Shown: positions 1 to 8,634, counted from the first letter of the stretch. The stretch: DNA of 64,000 nucleotides from Roseovarius nanhaiticus (GCF_900156535.1 NZ_FTNV01000004.1:1-64000); one strand, 5' to 3'. Notes: a model not told the origin generated them from the sequence alone. Program-made: numbers and translations.

Positions 1-497
1 GATATATGTGCAGTCATCGTTCATCGAATGAACCAAACCGCCCACATATCTCTTCAGATATCATCAATGTCAAAAAACGTCGGACCCAAAAGCCCAAGAA
101 CAAAATCGACAAACAGCGCCCTATACAAACGGCGCAGCCCGCGTCATCAATCCCGAATTCTTCCCGGGCAAGACCGCCAGAGCACCGCTCCAACTCCCCG
201 TCCCGTACCCCAGCACCGCATCAGCGCCGCCGGTGAAGGGGGATTTAAGGTGAGACGCGCCGGGCCGCAACCCCTTTTTCGCACGGTTCCCGGATTTTCC
301 CTAGATATTCTTTTACGTCGTTTGAAAACAACTACTTAGATCTGAGTTTTTCGTTCTCTAACGATCAAGCTTTGGCAAGAGTGAGAGAATCGCAGTGCCC
401 AAATCGGTGCAATTTCAGTCTCTGCACCCGATTCCGTCCCAAAACCGCCAGCAGAGTCGCGCGATCGGGCCGCCAGAGGCTCCGACGCGCCCCCTCC
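1..497. other. gene-free stretch at the left edge
   Basis: I see no convincing gene here. The short open frames on the plus strand (6-236, 28-339, 372-566) are rich in Arg, Pro and Ser, lack a recognisable domain, and have no clear ribosome binding site. The region lies 3' of the leftward TIGR02186 gene, so it probably contains that transcript's end and the regulatory region of a gene outside the window. No clear intrinsic terminator was found. Confidence 0.5.
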
Positions 498-1256
498 TCA
501 GACACGCCGCAGCAGTCTGAACGCGGCCGAGGCTCCCCACCCGGCGGCGATCGCGATGACCAATGACATTATACCATAAAGAAAAGCGTTCTCGCGCGAG
601 AGCTCAAAGAGCCATCGCTCCAGACCCACCTTGCGCACGTCGATGATGGTTTCATAGCGCGACACCACCGCACCGTCCCGCGTCAGGAAGATGCGGGTGA
701 CGTAGTCTCCCTCGGTCAGGTTGGCGGGCAGATCGATGGAGGTCTGGAACAACGTTTGCTCGCTTACCTCTACGGCGCCCTCGAGAATCTGGTAGGCGCC
801 GCTGCGCTCTCGGATGCGGATGACCGCATCGCTGAAGCTTTGGCTGTCCACCACGCCACCCGGAGCCCCGACCGAGCGGATCGCGCGCGGGATGGAGATC
901 TTGTGGCGCAGATCCTCGACCTGGCTCAGCGTTTCTGACCATGGCCCGGACGTGGCGACGGCGTAGAAACTTGGGGCGGCGTCCACCTCGACCGCGTCAA
1001 CATTCACCCAGATTCCAAATCGCCGCTCCTTGCGGCGCACATCCAAAGGCTGGCTCGGCCCGGCAATCGCCACCACGACGCCCAGATCACTTACCGGGAT
1101 CGCCTCTTCGCGCTTGATTGCGCCGAACAGCAGGATCTGCGAGCCGTCGAAGGTGGTATCGATCGAAATGCTGTTGCGGCTGAGACCCAGCACGACTTCC
1201 TCGGCTGCCGCCGAGACCGGCAAGAATAGAGCGAGGGCCAGCAGCACGGTCTTCAT
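498..1256 (-). CDS. TIGR02186 family (Alph_Pro_TM) membrane-anchored protein
   Basis: This 252-residue protein has a cleavable N-terminal signal (about residues 1-18, ending in SAAAEE), a beta-rich periplasmic region, and one C-terminal membrane helix at about residues 222-245 followed by a basic tail. This is the plan of the alphaproteobacterial Alph_Pro_TM/TIGR02186 family, which is typically encoded directly behind a TauE/SafE exporter. That is the case here, with a 4-bp ATGA overlap with the upstream exporter gene. The pairing suggests a periplasmic accessory to sulfite or organosulfur export. The function is inferred from this pairing; no catalytic residues are evident. Confidence 0.8.
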   Translation of the reverse strand: MKTVLLALALFLPVSAAAEEVVLGLSRNSISIDTTFDGSQILLFGAIKREEAIPVSDLGVVVAIAGPSQPLDVRRKERRFGIWVNVDAVEVDAAPSFYAVATSGPWSETLSQVEDLRHKISIPRAIRSVGAPGGVVDSQSFSDAVIRIRERSGAYQILEGAVEVSEQTLFQTSIDLPANLTEGDYVTRIFLTRDGAVVSRYETIIDVRKVGLERWLFELSRENAFLYGIMSLVIAIAAGWGASAAFRLLRRV

Positions 1257-2170
1257 GACGGCGCGATCTCACTGATCGAGAAGATGTCCGTCGGCGGAAG
1301 CAGAAGATCCAGCCCCAGCTTGAGACAGACGGCCAACACCAGCACTGCCAGAAGGATGCGCAATTGCTCGGCCTTCATGCGCGCGCCGATTTGCGTGCCG
1401 AATTGTGCACCCACCACGCCGCCGACCAGCAGGAAAAGCGCCAGCACCACATCGACGATATGGCTTGTCGTGGCATGCAGCATCGTGGTGAAGGCCGCAA
1501 CGAAGATGATCTGGAAGAGCGACGTGCCCACGACGACCTTGGTCGGCATGCCCAGCAGATAGATCATTGCGGGCACCATGATGAAGCCTCCGCCGACACC
1601 CATGATGGCTGCCAGCACGCCCACCGACATCCCGACGATGACCGGGGGAATGACACTGATATAGAGGCCCGAAGTGCGAAACCGCATCTTGAGCGGCAGC
1701 TTCTGGATCCAGGTATGCTTCTTGCGCGGGGCCATGGGGCCGCCTTTGCGCGTGCGGCGGATGGCGCGCAGACTCTCAAAAAACATGAGCCCGCCAATGA
1801 TCCCCAGGAAAACGACGTAAAACAGCGTAACCAGCAGATCGACCTGCCCCATCGCCTTGAGATAGTTGAACAGCATCACGCCAAAGCCGGCGCCCACAAG
1901 CCCGCCGATCAGCAGGACCGTGCCCATGCGCAGATCCACCGCCTTGCGCCTGAAATGCGCGAGCACAGCGGAGAAGGAAGAGGCGACGATCTGGTTCGCG
2001 CCGGTCGCAACGGCGACGGCGGGCGGGATGCCGATAAAGAAGAGCAGCGGCGTCATCAGAAATCCGCCGCCCACACCAAACATCCCGGACAAAACCCCGA
2101 CAAGGCCCCCAAGGCCCAGCAGGAGAAAGATGTTAACCGACACCTCGGCGATGGGGAGGTAGATCTGCAT
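1253..2170 (-). CDS. sulfite exporter TauE/SafE family protein (TSUP)
   Basis: This 305-residue polytopic membrane protein is built from two homologous halves. Each carries the family GVGGGF motif (about residues 32-37 and 191-196) near the start of a membrane helix. The family exports sulfite, sulfonates or other sulfur oxyanions across the inner membrane. I start at the ATG at 2170 because the longer frame to 2236 adds a basic, non-hydrophobic stretch atypical of the family. The gene overlaps the TIGR02186 gene by 4 bp and lies about 2.5 kb from the sox island. Disposal of sulfite or thiosulfate by-products is a reasonable but unproven role. Confidence 0.85.
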   Translation of the reverse strand: MQIYLPIAEVSVNIFLLLGLGGLVGVLSGMFGVGGGFLMTPLLFFIGIPPAVAVATGANQIVASSFSAVLAHFRRKAVDLRMGTVLLIGGLVGAGFGVMLFNYLKAMGQVDLLVTLFYVVFLGIIGGLMFFESLRAIRRTRKGGPMAPRKKHTWIQKLPLKMRFRTSGLYISVIPPVIVGMSVGVLAAIMGVGGGFIMVPAMIYLLGMPTKVVVGTSLFQIIFVAAFTTMLHATTSHIVDVVLALFLLVGGVVGAQFGTQIGARMKAEQLRILLAVLVLAVCLKLGLDLLLPPTDIFSISEIAPS

Positions 2171-2242
2171 GACCTCTGGTAGCGCCCGGCACCGCCATTT
2201 GGCAAGCGTCCGGGCCCCGCGGCCGCCTCTTTTCATGCGTCT

Positions 2243-2875
2243 CTATCGCGCGCTTGCCAGCTTCCAGGCCGCTATCACGAAAAACGCGCCCAACCCCGCC
2301 TCGATCCAGCGGCGCCCGGCGGCGTATCCGCGGCGAATTGGCGCCGAGGATAGCAGCAACGCCCAGGCAACATGCGCCAGCAGCGAAATCACGAAGACAC
2401 CGATGACGAAGGCAGACGCAACAGCCAAACCGCCCCCCTGCGCCGCACCCACGGACGCGATGGCCAGCCAGAAGATCACGGCCTTGGGATTGGTTACCTG
2501 CAACAGGTATCCAGACAGGAAACGGCGCGGCAGGCTGCGCCTGCGTACCTCGCGCGCGTTCACCCTTGGCGGATGCACTGCCTTGCGAAAAGCACCAAAG
2601 GCCAGCCACAAAAGGTAACCCGCCCCGATCAATCGCAACGCGCCCATCGCCCAGGCCGCCTGACTGAGGATAAGGCCGACGCCCAGCAACGTCGCCACAT
2701 TGATCGTCGCGCTGCCCGCCGCGATGCCAAGTGCCGCAACCAACGCATCGCGGCGGCCTTCGGTTTGCGCAACGCCCAGTAGCATCGCGACCGCAGGCCC
2801 GGGCGACGCCGCGGCGACCGCAAGTATGGAATAAGCGGCGATGAAGCCGGGCAGATAAGCAACATACTCGCTCAC
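2243..2875 (-). CDS. LysE family translocator
   Basis: This 210-residue inner-membrane protein has about six hydrophobic segments. Its N-terminus has the SPGP motif typical of the LysE/RhtB amino-acid exporter family (around residues 24-27). The substrate cannot be read from the sequence; members export basic amino acids, homoserine, threonine or related compounds. The start is a GTG at 2875 that overlaps the stop of the upstream rimI gene (GTGA), indicating translational coupling. It is the penultimate cistron of a leftward block beginning at nfuA. Confidence 0.85.
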   Translation of the reverse strand: MSEYVAYLPGFIAAYSILAVAAASPGPAVAMLLGVAQTEGRRDALVAALGIAAGSATINVATLLGVGLILSQAAWAMGALRLIGAGYLLWLAFGAFRKAVHPPRVNAREVRRRSLPRRFLSGYLLQVTNPKAVIFWLAIASVGAAQGGGLAVASAFVIGVFVISLLAHVAWALLLSSAPIRRGYAAGRRWIEAGLGAFFVIAAWKLASAR

Positions 2876-3294
2876 GCGATCAAATCTTTCGCCAGCACCA
2901 GCGCGTCAACGGGTGTGCCACCCGGCCGCGCGTAATAGCCCGCCCGTCGTCCGGTCTCGGCGTAGCCTGCCCGCGCATAAAGCGCGCGCGCCGCCGGGTT
3001 ATCCTGGGCCACCTCCAGGAATTGCCGATTGGCGCCAGCCTCCGCGACACGGCGCTCGACTTGGGTCAAAAGGCGCGTGGCAATTCCCTCCCGGCGATGC
3101 TCGGGGTCAGTTGCCAGCGTCAAGAGCTCGGCCTCGCCCGCAATCACGCGCGCCAAGGCAAAGCCATGCGTCTCATGGGCGAGATGGCAATGCGGCGCGT
3201 CGATCAGGTAGGAAAACTCAGCGATGCTCCAGCCCCGCCCAGTCGGCGCGAACGCGCGGGCATGCAGACGCGCCAGCGCCTCGGCGACACTCAC
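2872..3294 (-). CDS. rimI: ribosomal protein S18-alanine N-acetyltransferase (GNAT)
   Basis: This 140-residue GNAT-fold acetyltransferase has the acetyl-CoA loop RREGIATRLL and a C-terminal NPAARALYARAGY segment typical of RimI. RimI acetylates the N-terminal alanine of ribosomal protein S18. Adjacency to tsaB is a common bacterial arrangement and supports the call. The start chosen is the GTG at 3294, which overlaps the tsaB stop (GTGA). The longer upstream frame lies inside tsaB and is an Arg/Ala-rich shadow. Confidence 0.85.
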   Translation of the reverse strand: MSVAEALARLHARAFAPTGRGWSIAEFSYLIDAPHCHLAHETHGFALARVIAGEAELLTLATDPEHRREGIATRLLTQVERRVAEAGANRQFLEVAQDNPAARALYARAGYAETGRRAGYYARPGGTPVDALVLAKDLIA

Positions 3295-3956
3295 AAGGGC
3301 GCCTCCGGCAGCATCACCGGCGGCACGTCGCGCGCCGGCGCCGCGTCCGCCTGCTTGAGGTAAAACGGCGCAGCGGGTGCGTCGCCTAATTGCCACCGCG
3401 TGGTGGCGATCCGCGCGATTGCGGCGCCGGGCGCATGAGCCGCCGGAATATGCGGCACGCCCAGATGCGCCGCTATCTCGGCGCCCGCCGTTCCGACCGA
3501 AATCAGCCCAGGTTCGACCAGCGTCAACGGCAGCGCGTCAATCGAGATCAACTGCGGCGGCAGCGCGCGCGCCATACCGTAACCGGCCACATACGCCTGC
3601 CCGCGCGGCGCCGCGATCGCCGCAATCACCGGCCCCGCCGCGTCATGCGCCAAGCCATCGAGCAGCGTTACCCCGACGGCCCGGATGCCCAGAGACAATG
3701 CCAGACCCCGCATCGCAGAAACGGAAATGCGGATACCCGTAAAATTACCCGGCCCCGTACCAACACCAATGGCCGAAAGATCACTCCAATCGGCCCCGCC
3801 TCGCGCCATCAGATCTTCAAGCAGCGGGAACAGCGTCTCGACCTGACCCTTCGTCATATCTTGGTACAGGTCACAAAGCACATCGCCGCCCTGCAAGAGG
3901 ACGGCGCTGCAATAGGAACCCGACGTATCTACGCCAAGGATCAAAGGTTCAGACAC
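3291..3956 (-). CDS. tsaB: tRNA threonylcarbamoyladenosine biosynthesis protein TsaB
   Basis: This 221-residue protein of the ASKHA fold begins ILGVDTSG and carries the GVGTGPGNFTGIRI motif characteristic of TsaB (formerly YeaZ). TsaB is the scaffold that pairs with TsaD to transfer the threonylcarbamoyl group made by TsaC onto A37 of ANN-decoding tRNAs. The GTG start at 3956 overlaps the nfuA stop by 8 bp. The pathway partner tsaC is also in this window (23851), on the other side of the sox island. Confidence 0.92.
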   Translation of the reverse strand: MSEPLILGVDTSGSYCSAVLLQGGDVLCDLYQDMTKGQVETLFPLLEDLMARGGADWSDLSAIGVGTGPGNFTGIRISVSAMRGLALSLGIRAVGVTLLDGLAHDAAGPVIAAIAAPRGQAYVAGYGMARALPPQLISIDALPLTLVEPGLISVGTAGAEIAAHLGVPHIPAAHAPGAAIARIATTRWQLGDAPAAPFYLKQADAAPARDVPPVMLPEAPL

Positions 3957-4512
3957 CGACAGGGCGCACCTCGGTCACTTCGGGAATGTAGTGCCTCAGC
4001 AGATTCTCGATGCCCATCTTGAGCGTGATGGTCGAGGACGGGCAGCCGGCGCAGGCGCCTTGCATGTGCAGGTAGACGACACCGCGATCAAATCCGTGAA
4101 ACGTGATATCGCCGCCATCCTGCGCCACGGCAGGACGTACCCGCGTATCCAGCAATTCCTTGATCTGGCCGACGATTTCGCCATCCTCGCCCGTATGCTC
4201 GGAGTGGCCCGAGGCGGCGGTGCCGCCATCTTTCATGACAGGCAGACCTGACTGGAAATGCTCCATGATCGCGCCCAGAATACCGGGCTTGATGTGATCC
4301 CACTCGGTCATATCTGTCTTGGTCACCGTGATGAAATCATTGCCAAAGAAGACTGCCGTCACGCCATCCACAGCAAAGATGCGCCCAGCGAGCGGGGATG
4401 CATCCGCATTCTCGGCCGACGGAAAGTCCGCCGTGCCCGCGGGCAGGACGGTCTGCCCCGGCAGAAATTTCAGCGTCGCCGGATTGGGTGTGGATTCGGT
4501 CTGGATGAACAT
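3949..4512 (-). CDS. NifU/Nfu-type Fe-S cluster scaffold protein
   Basis: This 187-residue protein has two parts. The N-terminal Nfu_N domain begins MFIQTESTPNPATLKF. The C-terminal NifU domain carries the cluster-binding CAGCPSS motif (CxxC) in the last 30 residues. Such proteins deliver 4Fe-4S clusters to client enzymes. The ATG at 4512 is chosen because it matches the family N-terminus; the upstream extension to 4692 runs through an intergenic repeat. It is the first gene of the nfu-tsaB-rimI-lysE run. Confidence 0.92.
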   Translation of the reverse strand: MFIQTESTPNPATLKFLPGQTVLPAGTADFPSAENADASPLAGRIFAVDGVTAVFFGNDFITVTKTDMTEWDHIKPGILGAIMEHFQSGLPVMKDGGTAASGHSEHTGEDGEIVGQIKELLDTRVRPAVAQDGGDITFHGFDRGVVYLHMQGACAGCPSSTITLKMGIENLLRHYIPEVTEVRPVGV

Positions 4513-4600
4513 GGGAAGCCCCCTGAATTGTCTGACTTTGCATATGCGCCCCCGCGCGGCCCGAGTCAAGGTTTGGAACGATTCTAAACTGCTCGCCACA

Positions 4601-4633
4601 CTTTCATTGTTCGGAAAATACTCCTGCCGGAGG
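4601..4633 (-). repeat. recurrent 3' element, copy 1 (GAACAATGAAAG subtype)
   Basis: Read on the minus strand, a short GC stem (CCTCCGGCAGGAG) leads into GAGTATTTTCCGAACAAT and GAAAG. It lies about 30 nt after the soxT stop and before nfuA. Six other copies of this layout occur in the window (26698, 30376, 33981, 38951, 39125, 56905), always just 3' of a gene and in its sense orientation. Confidence 0.7.
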
Positions 4634-4663
4634 CTGCAACCCGCGCGAATGCCGGGCGCCCGC

Positions 4664-5722
4664 TCAATGCTCCGGCGCTGTAAACCCTTCAATCAATTGG
4701 CGCAGGCCCAGCGCGGCGCCTGCGAAGATACCCGCGAATACGATGGGCGCGTTGAACGTCAGCAACGAAAAGGCTGAAATGCCCTGACCGATGGTGCATC
4801 CCATGGCCAGCGCCGCCCCGAATCCCATTAGGACAGCGCCCAACACCTGGCGGCGCAGCTCACGCGGATCTTCGCAGGCCTCCCAACGGAAATGGCCCTT
4901 GATCAAGCTCCCGGCGAAGGCGCCGGCCAGAACCCCGGCGACCGAACCGACGCCAAAGGTGAGGCCGCCGCCGCTTGACGTCATGAGAAAGAGCAACGTT
5001 TCGCCCAGCGGCGAGGTGAATGTGTGACTGTTCACCGGCGCGGCGGCAAAGCCGGTGCGCGCGACCCATTGCGTGCCCGCCCAGCCGCTGACGATGGCCA
5101 GCCCCGCAAGCGTACCCCAGATCACCGCACCACGCGCCTGCCGGAAGGGGTGCGACCACAGCATCCAGCCCGTGATCGCGGCGCTGATCGCCAGCCCCCA
5201 AACCACCGACGGCATACCGAAGACCGCGCTCAGCGCGTCGGGATAACTGCGCGCGCCCGTCTCAACCGACGAAAGGCCGAGGCCGATAAGACGCAGCTGC
5301 GCAAGCGGCCCGGACAGGGCGACATATGTCGCAATCCCCATGACCAGAACAATCACGAAGGATCGCAGGTCGCCGCCCCCGAACCGGGCCAGCGCGCCAA
5401 AGCCGCAATTTCCGGCCAGCGCCATCCCGTAACCGAACAGCAGCCCGCCCATCACGCCGTACAGCGGCGACCACGGCGCGATATGGTAGATCGTCTGCGC
5501 CGGATCGAGCGCGCCAAGACCGATAAGCGCGAACGCACCCAGCCCCGCCACACCGATGGCGAGGCCCCACATGCGAAGCCGCACACTATTGCCCGAATAG
5601 AGAAAATCCTCGATCCCGCCCAAAGTGCAGAACCGTCCCAACCGCGCAGCAAGGCCCAGGATCACGCCACCACCAAACCCGATCAGGGCCAGCAGCACAG
5701 TCTCGGAGAGCGCGGATATCAT
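4664..5722 (-). CDS. soxT: YeeE/YedE family sulfur-compound permease (SoxT-like)
   Basis: This 352-residue polytopic inner-membrane protein has about nine or ten helices. It has the YeeE/YedE (DUF395) hallmarks: a Cys after the first helix (about C32), GNCGFGALARF with C106, and a second MGCTIGQG motif near residue 310. In the structurally known relative TsuA, conserved cysteines pass thiosulfate through the membrane. The gene lies directly downstream of soxS and soxR on the same strand, matching the soxSRT arrangement described in Pseudaminobacter. Thiosulfate import or regulatory sensing is the likely role. It is one of three such permeases in this locus. Confidence 0.85.
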   Translation of the reverse strand: MISALSETVLLALIGFGGGVILGLAARLGRFCTLGGIEDFLYSGNSVRLRMWGLAIGVAGLGAFALIGLGALDPAQTIYHIAPWSPLYGVMGGLLFGYGMALAGNCGFGALARFGGGDLRSFVIVLVMGIATYVALSGPLAQLRLIGLGLSSVETGARSYPDALSAVFGMPSVVWGLAISAAITGWMLWSHPFRQARGAVIWGTLAGLAIVSGWAGTQWVARTGFAAAPVNSHTFTSPLGETLLFLMTSSGGGLTFGVGSVAGVLAGAFAGSLIKGHFRWEACEDPRELRRQVLGAVLMGFGAALAMGCTIGQGISAFSLLTFNAPIVFAGIFAGAALGLRQLIEGFTAPEH

Positions 5723-5749
5723 GGTCCGCCCCTTGCCGCGCGTATGGCG

Positions 5750-6085
5750 CTAATTGTTCTTGCAGAAAAGATCATAGACGAGGTCCAGGATCTGAATCGC
5801 GCGCGGGTCAGTCAGGCTGTAATAGATGGCCTTGCCCTCGCGGCGCGGCGATACCAGCCCTTCGGCTCTCAGCCGCGACAGCTGTTGCGACACCGCTGCC
5901 TGCCGCGACGACAGTAGCTGTTCCAACTCGGTCACGGATTTCTCGCCATTGGCCAGATGACACAGGATCATCAGCCGCCCTTCGTGACAGATCGCCTTGA
6001 GAAACTGCGCCGCATTCTGCGCGTTTTGCATCATCCGATCCAAATCGGCTTCGGACATATCCTTGGTGATGACGGGCAAAGACAT
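5750..6085 (-). CDS. soxR: ArsR-family sulfur-responsive repressor SoxR
   Basis: This 111-residue winged-helix protein carries the recognition helix SRQAAVSQQLSRLRAEG at about residues 60-76. Cysteines fall at residues 33, 42 and 108. C42 and C108 match the spacing of the pair that forms a polysulfide bridge in SqrR/BigR (C41/C107 in R. capsulatus SqrR), so de-repression by reactive sulfur is expected. It lies between soxS and soxT. A GTTC-N8-GAAT site at 6102-6117, 16 bp upstream of its start, could mediate autoregulation. Confidence 0.92.
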   Translation of the reverse strand: MSLPVITKDMSEADLDRMMQNAQNAAQFLKAICHEGRLMILCHLANGEKSVTELEQLLSSRQAAVSQQLSRLRAEGLVSPRREGKAIYYSLTDPRAIQILDLVYDLFCKNN

Positions 6086-6101
6086 AAGCTAATGTATCCC
6101 A

Positions 6102-6117
6102 GTTCGCAGCTTGGAAT
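6102..6117. promoter_or_regulatory. candidate SoxR operator upstream of soxR
   Basis: The sequence GTTC-N8-GAAT differs by one base from the ATTC-N8-GAAT dyad reported for the related repressor SqrR. It sits just 5' of soxR. The match is by eye only, and a 7-of-8 match to a short motif is weak alone. It gains weight from the perfect 8-of-8 match upstream of the soxG-like gene at 21283. Confidence 0.4.
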
Positions 6118-6207
6118 AACCGCTGGAGCGCGTTCTGGCAAATTGCAACTGCGCAATGCCACCGAAAGGCGTGTCGCTAAAAGACCGCGTTACGGCGCCA
6201 CCCCTGC

Positions 6208-6567
6208 TCATTCGGCGCCCGGCGCGGTTACATCGTGCGTGTCCAGAAGATTTCCCAGAACGAACCAGAAGAATTCGTCCCCCGCATAGCCCTCGATCCG
6301 GCCCAGCTCCTGTCCGTCCTCGACCAGCACAAAAGTCGGCGTAAAGACCGGGGGCGAGGTGAAGGCGATGTCATCCGGCAGATCACGCAGATCGACGCGG
6401 CGCAGGGGCGCGCGCGCGGCCTCTTCTGTCTTGGGGTAGATCGGGCCGATCTCCGCGTTCCATTGGGCGCACCAATGGCATCCGGCCTGTTCGACCATGA
6501 CCAGATCCGCCGCTGCCCCGGGCAGCGCCATCCATATCGCTCCAAGAGTAAGGGCCGCGCGCCGCAT
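6208..6567 (-). CDS. soxS: periplasmic thioredoxin-like protein SoxS
   Basis: This 119-residue protein has a signal peptide (residues 1-20, ending GAAA) and a thioredoxin-like domain with the redox pair C30-H-W-C33 (AGCHWC). In Paracoccus, SoxS is a periplasmic thiol reductant needed to keep the Sox system, notably SoxYZ, active. The ATG at 6567 has a preceding GGGAAG and gives a good signal sequence. The ATG at 6591 lacks a ribosome binding site. The gene is divergent from soxV and is followed by soxR after 122 bp. Confidence 0.9.
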   Translation of the reverse strand: MRRAALTLGAIWMALPGAAADLVMVEQAGCHWCAQWNAEIGPIYPKTEEAARAPLRRVDLRDLPDDIAFTSPPVFTPTFVLVEDGQELGRIEGYAGDEFFWFVLGNLLDTHDVTAPGAE

Positions 6568-6646
6568 CAGGCTTCCCGATTGACTGATCATCCAAATATA
6601 AAATAGTTTGAATATGTAATCGGCACAAGTGGCAGGGAGGCGCCCC
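6568..6646. promoter_or_regulatory. divergent soxS-soxV promoter region
   Basis: This 79-bp gap between divergent soxS and soxV is much more AT-rich than its surroundings. It contains an imperfect dyad, CAAA-N10-TTTG (6593-6610), and GAAT at 6610-6613. In Paracoccus SoxR binds the equivalent soxS-soxV gap, so this is the expected operator region. The ATTC-N8-GAAT consensus itself is only partly matched here (ATAA-N8-GAAT). Confidence 0.5.
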
Positions 6647-7384
6647 ATGTTCGATGTATCGTTTTTGGGCGCCTTCGTTGGCGGGCTGATCGTTTTCTTT
6701 TCGCCCTGCATCCTGCCCATCGTGCCCTTCTATCTCAGCTACATGGCCGGCGCATCCATGTCCGAGATCAGCGCAGAGGGCCGCCTTGCGCCCGGCGTGC
6801 GGCAACGTGCATTCTTTGCATCCATCATGTTCTCGCTCGGGATCATCACCGTCTTTGTTCTGCTGGGCGCGGCGGCCTACGGCCTCAGCCAGACATTCCG
6901 CAGCATGCAGACGGAGTTCCGTCTCTTCGCCGCGCTCGTCGTGCTGGTCATGGCCCTGCATTTCCTTGGTGTCTTTCGCATCGGCTTTCTCAACCGCGCG
7001 TTTCAGATGGATGCGGGCGATACGCAGAACATGTCGGTGCTGGGCGCCTATGTGGTCGGCTTTGCCTTTGCCGCCGGGTGGACGCCCTGCGTCGGCGGCG
7101 TTCTGACCGCTGTCGTCTTTACCGCCAGCACCGAGGCGACGGCGGCGCGCGGCCTTGTTCTGCTGCTGGTCTTCGGTGTGGCGATGACGGCACCCTTCGT
7201 GGTTGCGTCGCTCTTTATCGGGCCGTTCCTGAAATTCGCCTCGAAATTCCGCCGCCACCTGCCCAAGGTCGAAAAGGCGATGGGTCTTCTGCTTCTGCTC
7301 TTTGCAGGTCTCATCGCCACCGACAGCGTCAATTACATTGCGCAGTGGATGCTGCAAACGTTCCCCGTCTTTCAGAACATATAG
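6647..7384 (+). CDS. soxV: CcdA/DsbD-like membrane thiol-disulfide transporter SoxV
   Basis: This 245-residue six-helix protein of the DsbD transmembrane/CcdA family has the two conserved redox cysteines, C21 in FFSPCILP and C148 in GWTPCVGG. It carries electrons from cytoplasmic thioredoxin to periplasmic SoxW and SoxS, keeping the SoxY cysteine reduced. The ATG at 6647 is preceded by GGGAGG at a good distance and is preferred over the GTG at 6629. It is followed by soxW after 12 bp. Confidence 0.93.
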   Translation: MFDVSFLGAFVGGLIVFFSPCILPIVPFYLSYMAGASMSEISAEGRLAPGVRQRAFFASIMFSLGIITVFVLLGAAAYGLSQTFRSMQTEFRLFAALVVLVMALHFLGVFRIGFLNRAFQMDAGDTQNMSVLGAYVVGFAFAAGWTPCVGGVLTAVVFTASTEATAARGLVLLLVFGVAMTAPFVVASLFIGPFLKFASKFRRHLPKVEKAMGLLLLLFAGLIATDSVNYIAQWMLQTFPVFQNI

Positions 7385-7396
7385 GGAGATCACCCC

Positions 7397-7969
7397 ATGA
7401 AACGCCTCATTGCCCTACTGCTTCTCGTTGCCTTCCCTGCGTTTTCAGCCACCCTGGGGGACGACGGCCTGCACAAGCAGGACTGGATGCGCGACACTTT
7501 CAAGGATCTTTCCGAGGATCTGGCCGAGGCGAATGCCGAAGGCAAGCGCCTCGTGGTCATGGTCGAGCAGCGCGGCTGCATCTATTGCGACAAGATGCAC
7601 AAGGAGGTCTTCTCGCGCGAGGATGTCTCCAGCTATATCCGCGACAACTTCTTCGTGGTGCAAATCAATCTGCATGGCGACACCGAGATCACGGATTTCG
7701 ATGGCGAGGTGCTCAGCGAAAAGGATGCCGCGCGCAAATGGGGCCTGCTTTTCACACCATCGATTCTCTTCCTCCCCGAAGACGTTGAGAGCGACGAAAC
7801 CGCCCAATCGGCTGCGGTCGCGTTGATGCCCGGCGCCTTCGGGGCCGGAACGACGCTGGATATGTTCACCTGGGTCAACGAAAAGCGCTACGAGCTTGAT
7901 TCCGGTGAGGATTTCCAACGCTATCACGCCCGCCGCATCCAAGAACGCGCCAATGGATCGACAGATTGA
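7397..7969 (+). CDS. soxW: periplasmic thioredoxin SoxW
   Basis: This 190-residue protein has an N-terminal signal (about residues 1-18) and a thioredoxin-like fold with the redox motif C61-I-Y-C64 (QRGCIYCDKM). SoxW accepts electrons from SoxV and reduces periplasmic Sox partners. It lies immediately downstream of soxV, and a 95-bp promoter-containing gap separates it from soxX. This matches the soxVW/soxXYZ layout of Paracoccus and Rhodovulum. Confidence 0.92.
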   Translation: MKRLIALLLLVAFPAFSATLGDDGLHKQDWMRDTFKDLSEDLAEANAEGKRLVVMVEQRGCIYCDKMHKEVFSREDVSSYIRDNFFVVQINLHGDTEITDFDGEVLSEKDAARKWGLLFTPSILFLPEDVESDETAQSAAVALMPGAFGAGTTLDMFTWVNEKRYELDSGEDFQRYHARRIQERANGSTD

Positions 7970-8032
7970 GCTATTTCCATTCCTGTCAAGCGCAACTTAC
8001 ACTTGCTACATCGTGTCGCGGTGCTCTAGAGT

Positions 8033-8048
8033 ATGCCAAAGATTGAAT
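8033..8048. promoter_or_regulatory. candidate SoxR site upstream of soxX
   Basis: The sequence ATGC-N8-GAAT is a 7-of-8 match to the ATTC-N8-GAAT dyad reported for SqrR. It lies 17 bp upstream of the soxX start and overlaps the expected promoter/leader. In Paracoccus the soxW-soxX gap is a second SoxR target, so the position fits. The match is partial and by eye. Confidence 0.35.
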
Positions 8049-8064
8049 GTGTTTGGGAGGACGC

Positions 8065-8538
8065 ATGGAACGCAAATTCCTCATACTATTGGCATTCGCC
8101 GCATCGACAGGTGCCGCTGCCGCTGAGATCGCTCCGTCCGACGTGTCCTACGTCGACGGCAGCATCGAAACGTCACTGACCGGCACGCCCGGCAATGCCG
8201 AGAATGGCCGCCAGATCGTCGGCAACAAAAGCCTTGGCAACTGTGTGGCCTGCCATCAGATCAGCGATCTGTCGGACGTGCCCTTCCAGGGCGAAATCGG
8301 CCCGGCGCTGGACGGCACCGGCGCACGCTGGAGCGAGGCAGAGCTGCGCGGCATCGTCGCCAACGCCAAGATCATGTTCCCCGAGAGCATGATGCCGTCC
8401 TTCTACAAGACGACCGGCTACATTCGGCCCGGTGACGCTTATACGGGCAAGGCGGCGGGCGAAGATCTGCCCCCCCTGCTGGCCGCACAACAGATCGAAG
8501 ACGTGGTCGCCTATCTGACCACGCTCACTGAATACTAA
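8065..8538 (+). CDS. soxX: sulfur oxidation c-type cytochrome SoxX
   Basis: This 157-residue periplasmic monoheme cytochrome has a signal peptide of about 20 residues and a heme site C60-V-A-C63-H64. A Met-rich segment (PESMMPS, about 107-113) likely provides the axial Met. SoxX forms the SoxXA complex, which oxidatively couples thiosulfate to the SoxY cysteine and accepts the electrons. The ATG at 8065 follows GGGAGG and excludes the upstream in-frame start at 8047. It is the first gene of the main structural operon. Confidence 0.95.
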   Translation: MERKFLILLAFAASTGAAAAEIAPSDVSYVDGSIETSLTGTPGNAENGRQIVGNKSLGNCVACHQISDLSDVPFQGEIGPALDGTGARWSEAELRGIVANAKIMFPESMMPSFYKTTGYIRPGDAYTGKAAGEDLPPLLAAQQIEDVVAYLTTLTEY

Positions 8539-8634
8539 ACTGGATCGAGACGCCTCCCGCAACGTCGCAGGGGGCACTCCGCCCGCAAGGGCAGGCTTGA
8601 CGGCCCCAGATATGGGCCAAACGGAGGTTATGAC

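Noticed and set aside
6-339. Small plus-strand open frames at the left edge.
   Set aside because: No ribosome binding site, no domain, biased composition; treated as non-coding.
4513-4692. N-terminal extension of the Nfu protein to 4692.
   Set aside because: It passes through an intergenic repeat copy and the soxT stop, and lacks similarity to the family N-terminus, which begins at 4512.
6629-6646. GTG start for soxV six codons upstream.
   Set aside because: The GGGAGG ribosome binding site lies inside this extension and serves the ATG at 6647.
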